64,000 nucleotides of DNA from Phoma sp. XZ068 (lineage: Eukaryota > Ascomycota > Dothideomycetes > Pleosporales > Didymellaceae). A program made the position numbers and the translations under genes. Of the stretch, positions 36,474-46,568 are shown piece after piece. Below the pieces are notes generated by a model. The model ran no database searches and was not told where the DNA came from. It was given only the letters and a program-made list of their open reading frames with translations. The stretch covers positions 1,426,001-1,490,000 of the forward strand of contig RBKR01000005.1 in the NCBI GenBank assembly GCA_004835665.1, read 5' to 3'. Within the stretch, counting starts at the first letter, position 1; each line of letters begins with the position of its first letter.

Positions 36474-37215
36474 GGTGTTCGGATGATCGATGAATGTAGG
36501 AACTTTGAATCAGGTCTACAATATCGAAGGTTTGGCTGGTCCCCTAGACTCCTGTGGACAGGCCATAAATCCTCTGTATATACCCATACCGGCAACTTAG
36601 TCGGTGGTTACTCGGCGGCAGAGCAAATCCCGACAAATCCTACGGTGCCGTTGCAAAGGCTGGGCATTGAGGGGTTGGTGATCATTTGGTCAGGCACCGA
36701 GGCACTGGTTAGCATGGATGATATCCCACGAATGGAAGCATCCATCATTGACGTCTCAAGTTATAGATTTAAATCGACAAAGCAAGCCACACTATAGTGC
36801 CGTTATTGATATTCTTGGTCAATTTGGAAGACCTCGAAATACTGTTCTCGATTACAGAATTATTAACAGTACGTTTTTGGGTTGTATCACAACAGGTATC
36901 GTGTTCAGATTATCGTCCCCGCCGCCCGTATTCACAGGGTAAACCTATTTAGCCGCGGACCGCGCCAAATGCGGAAAGGACCCCCACCCGGGGCCCCAGG
37001 ATAGGACCTTTTAAGTTTTTGCGGGGGAAGTAATTCGTAGATGGTTAGCCCTGTTATTGCTACCAGGTCTGCGGAGAGGCCGTTAATTTATCCGCGGTCT
37101 CACCACCAGTCCACAACCGACCCAATAGTCAGCGAGTTTTCACGCACCGACCGGGCTTTGTATGCGGTGTTTGATTGTTTGATCGGTCGCCAGCGGGGTT
37201 TGGGGTCGGTTTTTG
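36474..37215. other. Upstream region of the sugar porter
   Basis: 742 bases carrying the promoter of the sugar porter and the 3' end of the cupin gene. Its middle (36950-37000) is GC-rich against AT-rich flanks and holds clustered CreA-like sites. No gene supported. Confidence 0.45.
36982..36999. promoter_or_regulatory. Cluster of three CreA-type sites
   Basis: Three abutting SYGGRG matches lie in 18 bases: GTGGGG (minus strand, 36982-36987), CCGGGG (plus, 36988-36993) and CTGGGG (minus, 36994-36999). Clustered sites are the functional form for the carbon catabolite repressor CreA. The distance to the sugar-porter ATG is about 510 bases. Confidence 0.45.
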
Positions 37216-38070
37216 CTATAAGCGCGGGGGTGACTTTTTGTATGCTTCCCAAAGTGCACCTGGTGTCCTCTGTGGCTCCACGGCCCGGAGACACAAGATG
37301 ACCCCGGCCGCTCGAGCAATGAACAGCACCAAGAAAGCTGTTATAATCTCAGTGCCGGTACTCAAGCGTGAGCTCCACCAGTGCTTTTCCAACGATGGCC
37401 ATACAGTTCTTAGGTCGACAAAGACGGGCCAATTATCAAGTTCCCAGAAGACCACAAAGAGCTGTAAATCTATCCACCAGTCGCCCAATACACGCCTAGC
37501 AGCCCTTTGCCGCATGGGGAGACTGACATCACCGGATGCTGTGATGATACCGTTCAAATTCCAGAAGAACAGTGATTTGCTGATACTGCTCGGATCCGTC
37601 CACTCCTCCACAACTGCCTCCTCGGTCCAGTCTTCTGGAAGAAATGTTTGCTGGTGAGACTTCCGTCCATTTAGCTCCACATAGTGTTCAAGGCGGCCCC
37701 AATTATGCTTTGCATATCGAGGCACCTTGATAATCAACCCTTCCTGCACCCGTCGCCCAGTGCTCATATCCACTTCGCCGCCTGCAAGTGCACTAAGAAA
37801 TACATGTTTCCCATTGAGCTCGACAAAAATGGCTCCTTTAACAAGCCGGAGGTACTCGGTGTGGCTGGCGTGAAAGTGGAGTCCTGACGTCCACGCTGAG
37901 CGGCGAGGGAGGGCGATCGTAGTCTTAAGCGGCGATGCATCGTCTGTAGGAGGCGTAGTGGGGATGTGGTATACGACTGCTTCGTATCCAGAACGAGCAA
38001 AAGGGCGTGTACCTGTAGGCAAAGGGTTTAGGGCCTGAGGGTCAGGCATAATCCTTTTCGCACTTGCCAT
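37216..38070 (-). CDS. Cupin-domain protein with C-terminal membrane helix
   Basis: A single exon of 284 residues. An N-terminal cupin motif reads GLHFHASHTEYLRLVKGAIFVELNG (residues about 62-86), with the His-x-His-x4-Glu metal ligands and the glycine that ends the motif, followed by a weaker second motif (VPRYAKHNWGRL). The C-terminal half contains aromatic-rich stretches and a hydrophobic helix (EIITAFLVLFIARAAGVILCL, about 241-261), so the protein may be membrane-anchored. There is no N-terminal signal peptide. I recognise the domain but not the subfamily. It might act on small molecules as a cupin enzyme or sensor; its link to the neighbouring transport genes is only positional. Confidence 0.75.
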   Translation of the reverse strand: MASAKRIMPDPQALNPLPTGTRPFARSGYEAVVYHIPTTPPTDDASPLKTTIALPRRSAWTSGLHFHASHTEYLRLVKGAIFVELNGKHVFLSALAGGEVDMSTGRRVQEGLIIKVPRYAKHNWGRLEHYVELNGRKSHQQTFLPEDWTEEAVVEEWTDPSSISKSLFFWNLNGIITASGDVSLPMRQRAARRVLGDWWIDLQLFVVFWELDNWPVFVDLRTVWPSLEKHWWSSRLSTGTEIITAFLVLFIARAAGVILCLRAVEPQRTPGALWEAYKKSPPRL

Positions 38071-39244
38071 AATAATGGTTTCAGAGAGGCTGCACGGAAA
38101 TGTCTTTAATTTGCGTAGGACTCCTGCGTATCTCTTATCTTCATTGTCCGTGCTGGATTAGTGAGGATGGACGCCTTGTGCTGACGAAAGTAACGGAAAG
38201 TGACCGCAATTAGGTTCGCTTACTTCATCGAGCTTAAAACGGTGCGGTGTAGGATGCACTTTGTAGACACATGCGCAGATAGAGATGAAAGTTTGAGGAA
38301 GAGGTAGTGTTGTGCGCTATGGTCGTGTTCAAACTAATATGCATGGAGCGTGCTGATTGGCTATGACGTCAATGCTGTCCTCACAACACACCTTGTTATC
38401 CATAGCGGACGCTCAGGACACCACCGAATGTAGCCTCTAGAGACAGTGTTGTGAGTTAAGTGCAAACGCCGTTTTGGAAGACTGCAAAGCCTGTTGCAGT
38501 GTTAGCTCATAGCACGAAAGTGGGAGTCTGAACAGCTGGCTCACAGCCAACTGGTGCGGCAAAACCTACTCAAATGGCAGAGATGGAAATTGTAAACGCA
38601 AGTATACCATATCTGACACGCATGGGTCTTGCGACTGATCTCGTTTCTTAAACTCACATCTACCTTGTTAGTTTCAGAGTAAATAAACCAACTATGAACC
38701 AGATTGTCTGTTTTACTTAAGGAGAAAGCCAAAAGCTGGATGATGCAAGACGTTGAGTCAGAATTCCTTCTAGTGACGATATAGCTGCATGTTTATGCTG
38801 CAAGAACTAACATGGTGCTACGACATTTTGAAACAGTGAGCTGTTGCCTCTGAGGTGTTTAGCCTTGTTGGTTGGAGTGCACAATCCGGATTGTCTATAG
38901 CCTGTGCCAGACGGCAGGGCACAGCGAGGGGCAAGTCGAACAGCTAGAGCACGCCAGATGGGTACAGGAAAGACTGTGAAGAGGATTAGATAACCGCGAC
39001 AAACAGGAATCTGACGTTTATAATAATGTGCAAATCTCACCTTCACCTCAGTACCTTCATGTCCTCGAGACATGCCCAGTTAAAGCCACTTCCCCTACAC
39101 CCTCGCTTGTCTACTGCCTAACCTCCCTCCAACGACTTTATCTTGGTCATCCCGTCTTCGCTCCATATTTTGATCGCCTCCTAGGTCTATTGTTTCATCA
39201 GCTTCATCAGCAACCCTGATCCCTACGCATCACGACTCTTCGCC
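38071..39244. other. Divergent intergenic region
   Basis: About 1.2 kb between the cupin gene (-) and the eIF2B-like gene (+). It should contain both promoters. The last 200 bases before the plus-strand gene are CT-rich. No supported gene. Confidence 0.45.
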
Positions 39245-40801
39245 ATGCTCGAGCTCGCGTTAGCAGAGGCGTGTCGCCAGCGACCCCGACCACCATCAGA
39301 TGCACATCCGAGGCCTTCATCATTCGCAACGAATACCAATACCAGAGCTTCAACTTTCTCCTTTCGATCGCGGGTGCCGTCGATGTTGCCGATGACTCCG
39401 AGTACCTCCTCCCGATCACGGTCGTTTCGTAGCTTGATAGGTAGACGCAAGAAACCGGATTCGGTGCTCAGTGAGAGAACTGAAGTGCCAGAGAATGCCA
39501 TTCGCAATGATTCGGCTCTCAATTCGACAAAGGAAGTACCAGAGTTCCCCGCGATTGAAGAACCTATGACAATTCCCAGAAAACTGCCGACCTTGCCACC
39601 CACCGTCCTTCTACCGCCACAGGAGGAGCTCGAAGAGTTCGACATAGTCCTTCAGTCCGCCATAGACTGCCTACAAGCACCCCTCAAACCAGATGCTCCT
39701 GATCTAGCAATCACAGCACTCGCGCAGCTCGCACACATATCCGATATTACTTCCTGCATCGCGACATCGTGGCCAGAGTTCTGGGCCATGCTGGTACATT
39801 CCACAAAGCTCCTCTGTAGCGCGCGACCAGACACTAGCACAGGAGTACGGAACTGTCTACTGAAGGCACTGGAAGATGTTGCACAACGATGGAACGAAGT
39901 ACAAGACCGAGCAGGTGGGGTTCGAAGGACAGCGGAGCTTGTTTGTATTGCCGGGGCTACGATCGACGAGGCGATTCGTGAGAGAAAGATTAACAATGAC
40001 AGGCTTGGAATTGAGCTTGCGCGTTGGATGGGCGAGCACTTTGGAGATCCCCAGACTCAATCGATATCCGAGGCCGAGCCAAAGTCAGAGGCGCAGTCGA
40101 AACCCGTGAGCTTGGATGCCACTCTTCGAAGCCACCAGATCAGCGCAAAAGAAGGCACGACCCTGCGTATACTCACCAACACTGCCTCACACGCCAACCT
40201 CGCCTCTCTAACCAATGCAGTTTCACACTTACCGCACATAAGCGTACACCTCTCTATACTCTCCTCTCCAAACGATACTGTAAGCACAACATTCCCGTCT
40301 TCCCTGTCGCCGCTGTCGACATCGCGACTTCGCGTCCATACCATACCCGCGGCCGAAATCGGTACAGCAAGCCAGAATGTTGATGTTCTTCTCTTGAAAG
40401 CAGACTGCATCGATGCCAAGGGCAATATCCGAGGTTCAGCGGGCGCATTAGGCGCTGCTGTGTGCACCAGAACTCTTTCCCCAGGCGCAAAGGTCGTAGT
40501 CATAGGTCTTGTGAACAGTGTCGCGCCCACAGCGAAGGATGAAAGCAGTCGTGGCGATGACGCAAGAAGGATTGCCAGCGGATCGAATAGTGCGTGGGCG
40601 GCTGAAAGGTGCGATAATTCAGGAGCGGACGTTGGGGCTGAACGTGCTGAGCACATAGGGACACCATACGAATGGGTTTCAGCGCGATTTGTGGATGCGC
40701 ATGTTACAGAGAAAGGAGTTCTGCAGGTCACTAAGTTGAACCAGCTGGCTCAAGAGATGAGTGGGCTTGAGAAGTATATCTTTGGGGAAGAGAATAGCTG
40801 A
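39245..40801 (+). CDS. eIF2B alpha/beta/delta family protein
   Basis: A single exon of 518 residues. The N-terminal 120 residues are Ser/Arg/Pro-rich and probably disordered. The middle is helical (FDIVLQSAIDCLQAPLK onward, with GVRNCLLKALEDVAQRW). The C-terminal part has the Rossmann-like pattern of the IF-2B family (PF01008): TLRILTNTASHANL, DVLLLKADCID, GNIRGSAGALGAAV and WVSARFVDAHVTEKGVL. This family covers the regulatory eIF2B subunits and methylthioribose-1-phosphate isomerase. The last segment matches neither subunit closely by eye, so it may be a fungal-specific member rather than a true exchange-factor subunit. Its 3' end faces the p24 gene, 319 bases away. Confidence 0.75.
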   Translation: MLELALAEACRQRPRPPSDAHPRPSSFATNTNTRASTFSFRSRVPSMLPMTPSTSSRSRSFRSLIGRRKKPDSVLSERTEVPENAIRNDSALNSTKEVPEFPAIEEPMTIPRKLPTLPPTVLLPPQEELEEFDIVLQSAIDCLQAPLKPDAPDLAITALAQLAHISDITSCIATSWPEFWAMLVHSTKLLCSARPDTSTGVRNCLLKALEDVAQRWNEVQDRAGGVRRTAELVCIAGATIDEAIRERKINNDRLGIELARWMGEHFGDPQTQSISEAEPKSEAQSKPVSLDATLRSHQISAKEGTTLRILTNTASHANLASLTNAVSHLPHISVHLSILSSPNDTVSTTFPSSLSPLSTSRLRVHTIPAAEIGTASQNVDVLLLKADCIDAKGNIRGSAGALGAAVCTRTLSPGAKVVVIGLVNSVAPTAKDESSRGDDARRIASGSNSAWAAERCDNSGADVGAERAEHIGTPYEWVSARFVDAHVTEKGVLQVTKLNQLAQEMSGLEKYIFGEENS

Positions 40802-41120
40802 GGAGCGGTTGGAGTTTGATCTGGTATGGCCTTGGGGTCTGCTGGCAGTTGTCAGTATGGCTTGATATAACTGGGCCTTGGTTTGTCTTGGGACTTTGAG
40901 TTTGGAACAAGGATTTGACTTTTGGAAAAAGTTCATCTGGATATGCCCCGGCAACGCCGTCCTTACAGCTTCTGAGCCAAAGCTCATGGCTGCCCCGTTA
41001 CCAACCGCTAAACTCATGCTGTTCATACAATGCTTTGTTGTCGTCCTCGCCACCCGTGCGACTTCCTCCGCTACATCTTCATCCCCAGGTCTCCTCAATG
41101 CGGCAAGCCATTCCATACGT
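40802..41120. other. Convergent 3' region
   Basis: 319 bases between two convergent genes, likely 3' untranslated sequence of both. No gene seen. Confidence 0.4.
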
Positions 41121-41852
41121 CTAGATGAGGTGCTTGCTTCTAAAGTACGCCCTCAGGTAGACGACCTGCCACGCGCCCAAGCCGACCAGCATGCCCATGG
41201 TGCCAAACGCAAACCACTTGACACGCTCGTTTGTGCTCTCGTTGGTATCTCTCAGCTTCTGCTCGCGTGCCCTCAGGTAATCCATCTCGGAGACAATCTC
41301 TCCAACAACCTCTTCAATCCTCCTCAGTTCAGCTTCGACAGGCTTTAGCTTCTCGCCAGCCTGAATAGCGCTCCAATCTTTGGCGTCGGCGCCGATGTCA
41401 ATGTCCAGCTCGACGTGGCGCGGGCCGGTGCCTTTTTGTGCGCCGGAGTAGATGTTTTCGAAGCACACATCGAAGGCAGAGTCGGCGTGCGAGGTGAACG
41501 CATAGCGGTTCTCGCCAACGACATCCTTGGGTCGGTGGTAGTCGTTGCCCATCGCATCACGGATCTATCAATTCATTAGCACATGTTGACGGGGGTTATA
41601 CGCTACCGTGCATTGCATATTATTTGCTGTGCGAATACATACATGCATGTCGACTTTCTGCCCGTCGCCCCTGTATCCGTCCAGAATCGCTGTGACAACC
41701 ACGAGCTGGTCCTTTGCGACAAAGTTACGGATGCATCGCTCGTACTTTGCGGCGTCGTGCGGTGAAACTGGGTGGAGGTCGAATTTGAGGGCGGCGGCAA
41801 TTGGCGCAATGACGGCAACCAGCAATGTGAGAAGGCGCAGTATCCGGTCCAT
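41121..41852 (-). CDS. ERV25: p24/emp24 family COPII cargo receptor, Erv25-like
   Basis: Two exons, 41852-41643 and 41564-41121, with a 78-base intron, give 217 residues. A signal peptide (LRLLTLLVAVIAPIAAA) leads to a GOLD domain with the conserved cysteine pair (ERCIRNF and FDVCFENI), then a coiled-coil segment (EAELRRIEEVVGEIVSEMDYLRAREQKLR). One transmembrane helix (FAFGTMGMLVGLGAWQVVYL) precedes a short cytosolic tail, YFRSKHLI. The tail has the aromatic COPII and dibasic-like retrieval character of p24 proteins, and its end resembles the yeast Erv25 tail. Role: ER-Golgi cargo selection in p24 complexes. Family call very secure; the Erv25 subtype is likely. Confidence 0.9.
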
Positions 41853-42228
41853 GGTGGGCTGTGTGCACTGCGCAGAGTCTGTGGGACAACGTGCCGTGTT
41901 GATGTTGATACAGATTCCCAGCGAGGGTCGCTATGTCCAGTCGTGAGGACAGGTGTTTTGTGCTAGCGCCCGATTGGGTAAGGTGTTTGGACCCTGGACG
42001 TGACTGCCCTCCTTCCGGGCACCGTCTTCACACCTCAACACCAATGCACATTTTCATGTGTCTTCTCAGACAATAGACAGGCAATCATTCATGTGTTCAT
42101 GTAGTTAACGACTCAATTTATGCACAGCGTCTCGGTAGCACTGGTGCTCTATACACATGCGTCAACTTATGCCCGCGGTGGCTAACAATGCTCGCTGAAG
42201 GAAACTTGACGCACAAATCCAGCCTTAC
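41853..42228. other. Intergenic region
   Basis: 376 bases: promoter of the p24 gene and 3' end of the SDR gene. No gene seen. Confidence 0.4.
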
Positions 42229-43253
42229 TCACCAAGCGGTAGTGCCTCCGTCAATCTTCAAATCGTGCCCAGTCATGTAGCTACTGGCCCTGCTCAGCAT
42301 AAACAGTGCCACACCTTTGTACTCCTCCGGAACGCTGATCCTGCCCAGCATACTGTTGTCCTCCCACTCCGCTCGATTCGCTTCCCCTCTTCTAAAGTTC
42401 TCCTCCACCATGGGCGTTGCAATGTGACCCGGGCTCAGAGAATTGACCCGGATGCCGCCTGAGCCATCTGGTCTCTTTCTGCCGAACTCCATGGCCAAGC
42501 TTCGTGCGAGCTGGATGACCGCAGCTTTCGATGAGTTGTATATCGGCGCATCGAACCCTCGGTTTGCAATCGTTCCACTCATCGAGGCCACCAAACACAT
42601 CGAGCCCTCGATCTTGTATTTGAGCATCTCCCGAGCGCAAGCCTGCGCTGTTAAAAACACGCCATTGTAGTTGACAGCAAGCATCTTCGCGATGTCTTCC
42701 GGTTTGTAGTCGATCGCCTTGGTCACCTGCTGAATCCCGGCCGCTATACACCTCTTCAGCTTATATCTTTCACATCTGAGAATCTATACGAACCTGCAAC
42801 CAGTCCGTCCAATCGCTGCTTCTTGGCTGCGATGTCCGCAATCGTCGAGCTCAACACTTCGGCGTTTGTGACATCGGCCTGATGATACTCTAGACCGCCG
42901 CCAAATTCATCTTTCGTACGTGGTCTCGCTTCTTCAAACTCTTTACTTGGCTTTGGCGATTTGTCGAGGACATGCACATTGCCACCAGCCTCAACGAGAC
43001 CTTGAGTGATCGATAAACCAAGACCTTGGCCCCCTCCCGTCACAACGAATACCTTGCCACCAACGTCGAAATGATTATACTTCCTATTACCAACATCTTC
43101 CTGTCTCTCGTACGGCGTTTGTTTGTATGTGACATCTCTGTATGTTGCGAGACCTCGTTGCTGGAGAAGATGCGTGGAAGGCTGGAATCGCGATATGCTC
43201 AAGCACTTGCAGGCAACACGGCGCATCGCCGATCCCGACCGTAAGTATGCCAT
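42229..43253 (-). CDS. Short-chain dehydrogenase, D-arabinitol dehydrogenase/sorbose reductase-like
   Basis: Two exons, 43253-42794 and 42743-42229, with a 50-base intron, give 324 residues. The first about 55 residues are basic and Ser/Arg/Gln-rich (MRRVACKCLSISRFQ, QQRGLATYRDV), like a mitochondrial presequence. The classical SDR elements are TGGGQGLG (72-79) for the dinucleotide, AAAG after the splice in place of NNAG, a Ser in VASMSG (about 207), and YNSSK with Tyr222 and Lys226. The C-terminal MLGRISVPEEYKGVALFMLS and GHDLKIDGGTTAW resemble polyol dehydrogenases acting on arabinitol, sorbose or mannitol. The exact polyol is uncertain. The open frame extends further upstream, but only a hydrophobic, non-conserved leader would be added. 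Confidence 0.88.
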
Positions 43254-44945
43254 TATGTCGTATACTTGTAGTGGCAATCTGATTGTACAAAAAAAATCAA
43301 TAAACAACAGAGAAAAGAATAAGCACCATATCTGAGCATGCGCCAGACCAGGCGAGTGTGCTGAGCTGACAGTTATAAAGCTGCGAGGCAACATGATGTA
43401 ATTTGGGAAGGCTTCAGTAAGCCCCCTCATCCTTCGCCATCTCCCTCGCGACAACAAAGGGCATCGTGACCTCCGCGGGCTGCCCTCATTTCCATTCGTC
43501 CCACGCCCTTTCCACCAAAAAAGATCGCTGCAAATCCTTTCTGAACACCATCGCCTCCAAGCAGGAACCAATCACGCGGCCCTCACAGCACCCAAAATCG
43601 GAATGCTCAATCCGTCTCGCCCACACACTTCACGATGTTGACGAGAAGCAGGTGTTGTACAGGCTTGGCGTACCGGCCGCCCGTCTCAGCCCCACAAGTT
43701 TACGACGTTTGTGGGGCAACTTACGAGCCATCGACGACACCCTGCAGTCATTATGAATTGCTGTGAAAATTCGCATCCCCCAGCACATCGAAGAGTTTAC
43801 GAATCACGGTGTTTGGCAGGCTGCGGGTTGACTTAAACATGTTTTGAAGATGGAAAACCCCCACACTCGGACTGACTGCTTACGGCGAACAGTGTTAGAC
43901 GTACGTCAGAGCGTTGTACTCGTGCAACGAGGTGCTGATAAGATCACGATGTTGACTTGGGCATCAAGTGACCTCTCAAGATTGTCTTTGAATGGTTGAG
44001 CTCATTGTGTGCTACAGACATGGTCACAAACCTGGCAGAGTAATCCCACAAAACCTAGATACCAGAACAGCACAACTAAGCAAGATTACAATACTTTCAC
44101 GACACAACCAAATCTGAACCAGATCACCTAAATAGAACTTCTCCCAGGAACTCTTTTTTCACATCCTTGTTGGCGATCTAAGATCCTCAATCGCCCCAAA
44201 CTTAACTGCAGGGGTGCCTGACGAGGAGCTGCTCTGCTAAATCGATAAACATCTCAATTGCGTTCAGAGTTTCAAAGTCAATATGCTCTCAAGCTGTTAA
44301 CACGGGCTACGAAGATCAACGTCGACAATTGGTCTAGGGTGCGATTTGGTAATGTCTACGTTCATCTCTTGCTGATCACATAACCTCTGCACCCACACAA
44401 CCGTGAACGGCTATATCTTGCGACATCGAGCGAACAATTGAGTCTTGTCATGTCTGTCTGCAGCCACATAAGCGATCCCGATGCGAAGTGCAGGTAACAA
44501 CGATCGTAATGTGATAGTAATGGGTATGCATCGCAAAAATGCGGCACCGCTTTGCGGCACCGCAGAATTGCGGCACACTGTTATGCTTATGTATCGCGAC
44601 AGTATGTCATATCACTTTCACGGACGGGATTGCACGCCGTTCCAGTTAGGCAAGAAGCATTGACAGTGGGCAGTAACGACGCTACTTATGCGACTGTCAT
44701 GACAGCTTCATCGACTTTAGTCGGTCCTTTACTTCCGTTGAGTGAAGGAGCGCAGCGCCGAAAGAGACAGGAGCCTCTGACACACGTGCGCGTCGCGACC
44801 TCGCAACCGTTGATACTTAACTTTCCTGCTTCAACATCAGCGCTAGAAACATCTTTCGTCTACTTGTACCCGCCAGCAGTATCCAACAGCAGCTGTCACC
44901 GACATCGTCTCACCACACAACCGAACCAGGACATTCCCCCGTCAA
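43254..44945. other. Intergenic region without a supported gene
   Basis: About 1.7 kb between the SDR start and the next plus-strand gene. A plus-strand frame at 43466-43756 has no known domain. Three closely spaced tgcggca(c) words occur at 44537-44576. No RNA gene was recognised. Confidence 0.4.
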
Positions 44946-45374
44946 ATGGGATCGCCACAGCCTCCACAAGACGCCACCCAACATCTTTTTTCAAACCCCG
45001 CCCGCGATCTAGCCGCGATAGAGGACGGAATCGCCATCCAAGAGGCGCGTATCCGCACACTACTCGCGGACAGAGGATGTCAATGGGCCATCTTCGAAGC
45101 CGACCGATTGAAGATACTCGCTGGCCAATACGGACCGGACCTACATCATTCGCTGGAGGATCATGTTGCTCGCATCAGCAAAACCAAGGTACGATTGGGC
45201 CGGGAAGTTAAGAAGGTTTCGCACGGTTGCTGACGAGCACAGACTGAGCTCCGCGAGGCTGAGGATGAGCTGGTAGTAATGTTTCTCCGGCGATGGCAGA
45301 TGAGTGAGAGGGTTCGAAATGAGTCGCTTTTGACAAGGGCGTTTGAGGATTTGAGGGCGAATAATATGATGTAG
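44946..45374 (+). CDS. Small coiled-coil protein, unknown
   Basis: Two exons, 44946-45188 and 45243-45374, with a 54-base intron (GTACGA...GCACAG), give 124 residues. The product is charged and mostly helical: AAIEDGIAIQEARIRTLL, LHHSLEDHVARISKTK, then after the intron TELREAEDELVVMFLRRW. Both sides of the intron share the same heptad-like texture, supporting the join. No signal peptide, transmembrane helix or known motif. I do not recognise the family. Function unknown. Confidence 0.65.
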
Positions 45375-46568
45375 TGCGCGCGTGGCGGGTATGCACCGGG
45401 GACGGGGAACAAAAAGTGTGGGGAACATGGATTGTGTTGGGTTATGTACATCTTTAGTATAGCGCCAGCATTCGTAGTTCACTGGTTCAAGGCGGTACTT
45501 TGCCTTCAGGAGTAGCTCAACTTTAATTCCATCACTTGGTCATATGCACGTCATACACGTACCGTAAAAAGTTGTTATGCTGGGCTATGTACCTATGATC
45601 GCTCCAATGAATGAATCCTCGATGGTACGCATTCTTTCCCAGAACCGCCAAAGGCCTGAGACTACCATCCATCGAGACCGTACAGTAGCACAGCCAATTC
45701 CAACCACCAGTTTCTCACCCATCGTTACACCCACCTCCTCTCATTACCTTCGCTACAACGGCGTGACACAGCATCGCCCAGAACAACCTGTAGTAAACAA
45801 GCGGTAATACAAGAGGATTAGCGACGTCCTTCCCAACGAACGTCCATCGCGCTCATTGGCCCCTATGGGCGACAACGGTTGTTAACGCGTCCCCAGCGAT
45901 CGTCCCTGCAGATCTGCATTCTTCAGGAAGGTCGGCTATCCTGAAACAAGGGTGATGTGCTGACGCTCCAATCAGCACCCATTGGTATGGATGGAGCGAT
46001 GTGGGAGGCTTGGGCGACGTCACCGTATGCGAGGTCAGGGGGGTCGCTTGTCTTCGCATGATGGACATGGTTGGGGTACTTGGGGTGGTTGTGTTGCGTT
46101 AAGGGGGGGTTGTCTTCTGATAGGCAGCTGGCGAAAGGGATGACTGAGAAGTATAAGCCGCTAATTGCCATTCAAGTGACGGATTAGTGGATAGATCGGG
46201 ATTAGAATTGGTTTTAGAAGTTGTAGTATTCATTCTAGATATCTCCAAGTACAAAGTGCAATGTAATGTCCGTTCATCCGCCAAGATGAGCTACGATCGA
46301 GTAGCCCGAGTGGGTAGTGCTATAAAATGGGGTAATACAAGGGTTTCTCATGACCCATCCAACATGGAATTGCAGATGGTTTTAGTGTATCAAGGTGATC
46401 AAGATGATCTAAAGTCAAGGATCGCGCAGCAGTCCGCTGAAGTCGTATGACAACCGAAACGCCAGAACGCAGGACCGGTAACGGATTAAGGGGAATCAAA
46501 CAAGGAGCTTGGTAAAGCAGATTTGGCCGTGGCGTGTGTGGCGCGAGGAGCGTCAATTTTGATTGTAA
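45375..46568. other. Intergenic region
   Basis: About 1.2 kb containing the 3' ends of the small coiled-coil gene and of the chitin synthase gene (convergent). No supported gene; open frames are short and overlap on both strands. Confidence 0.4.
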
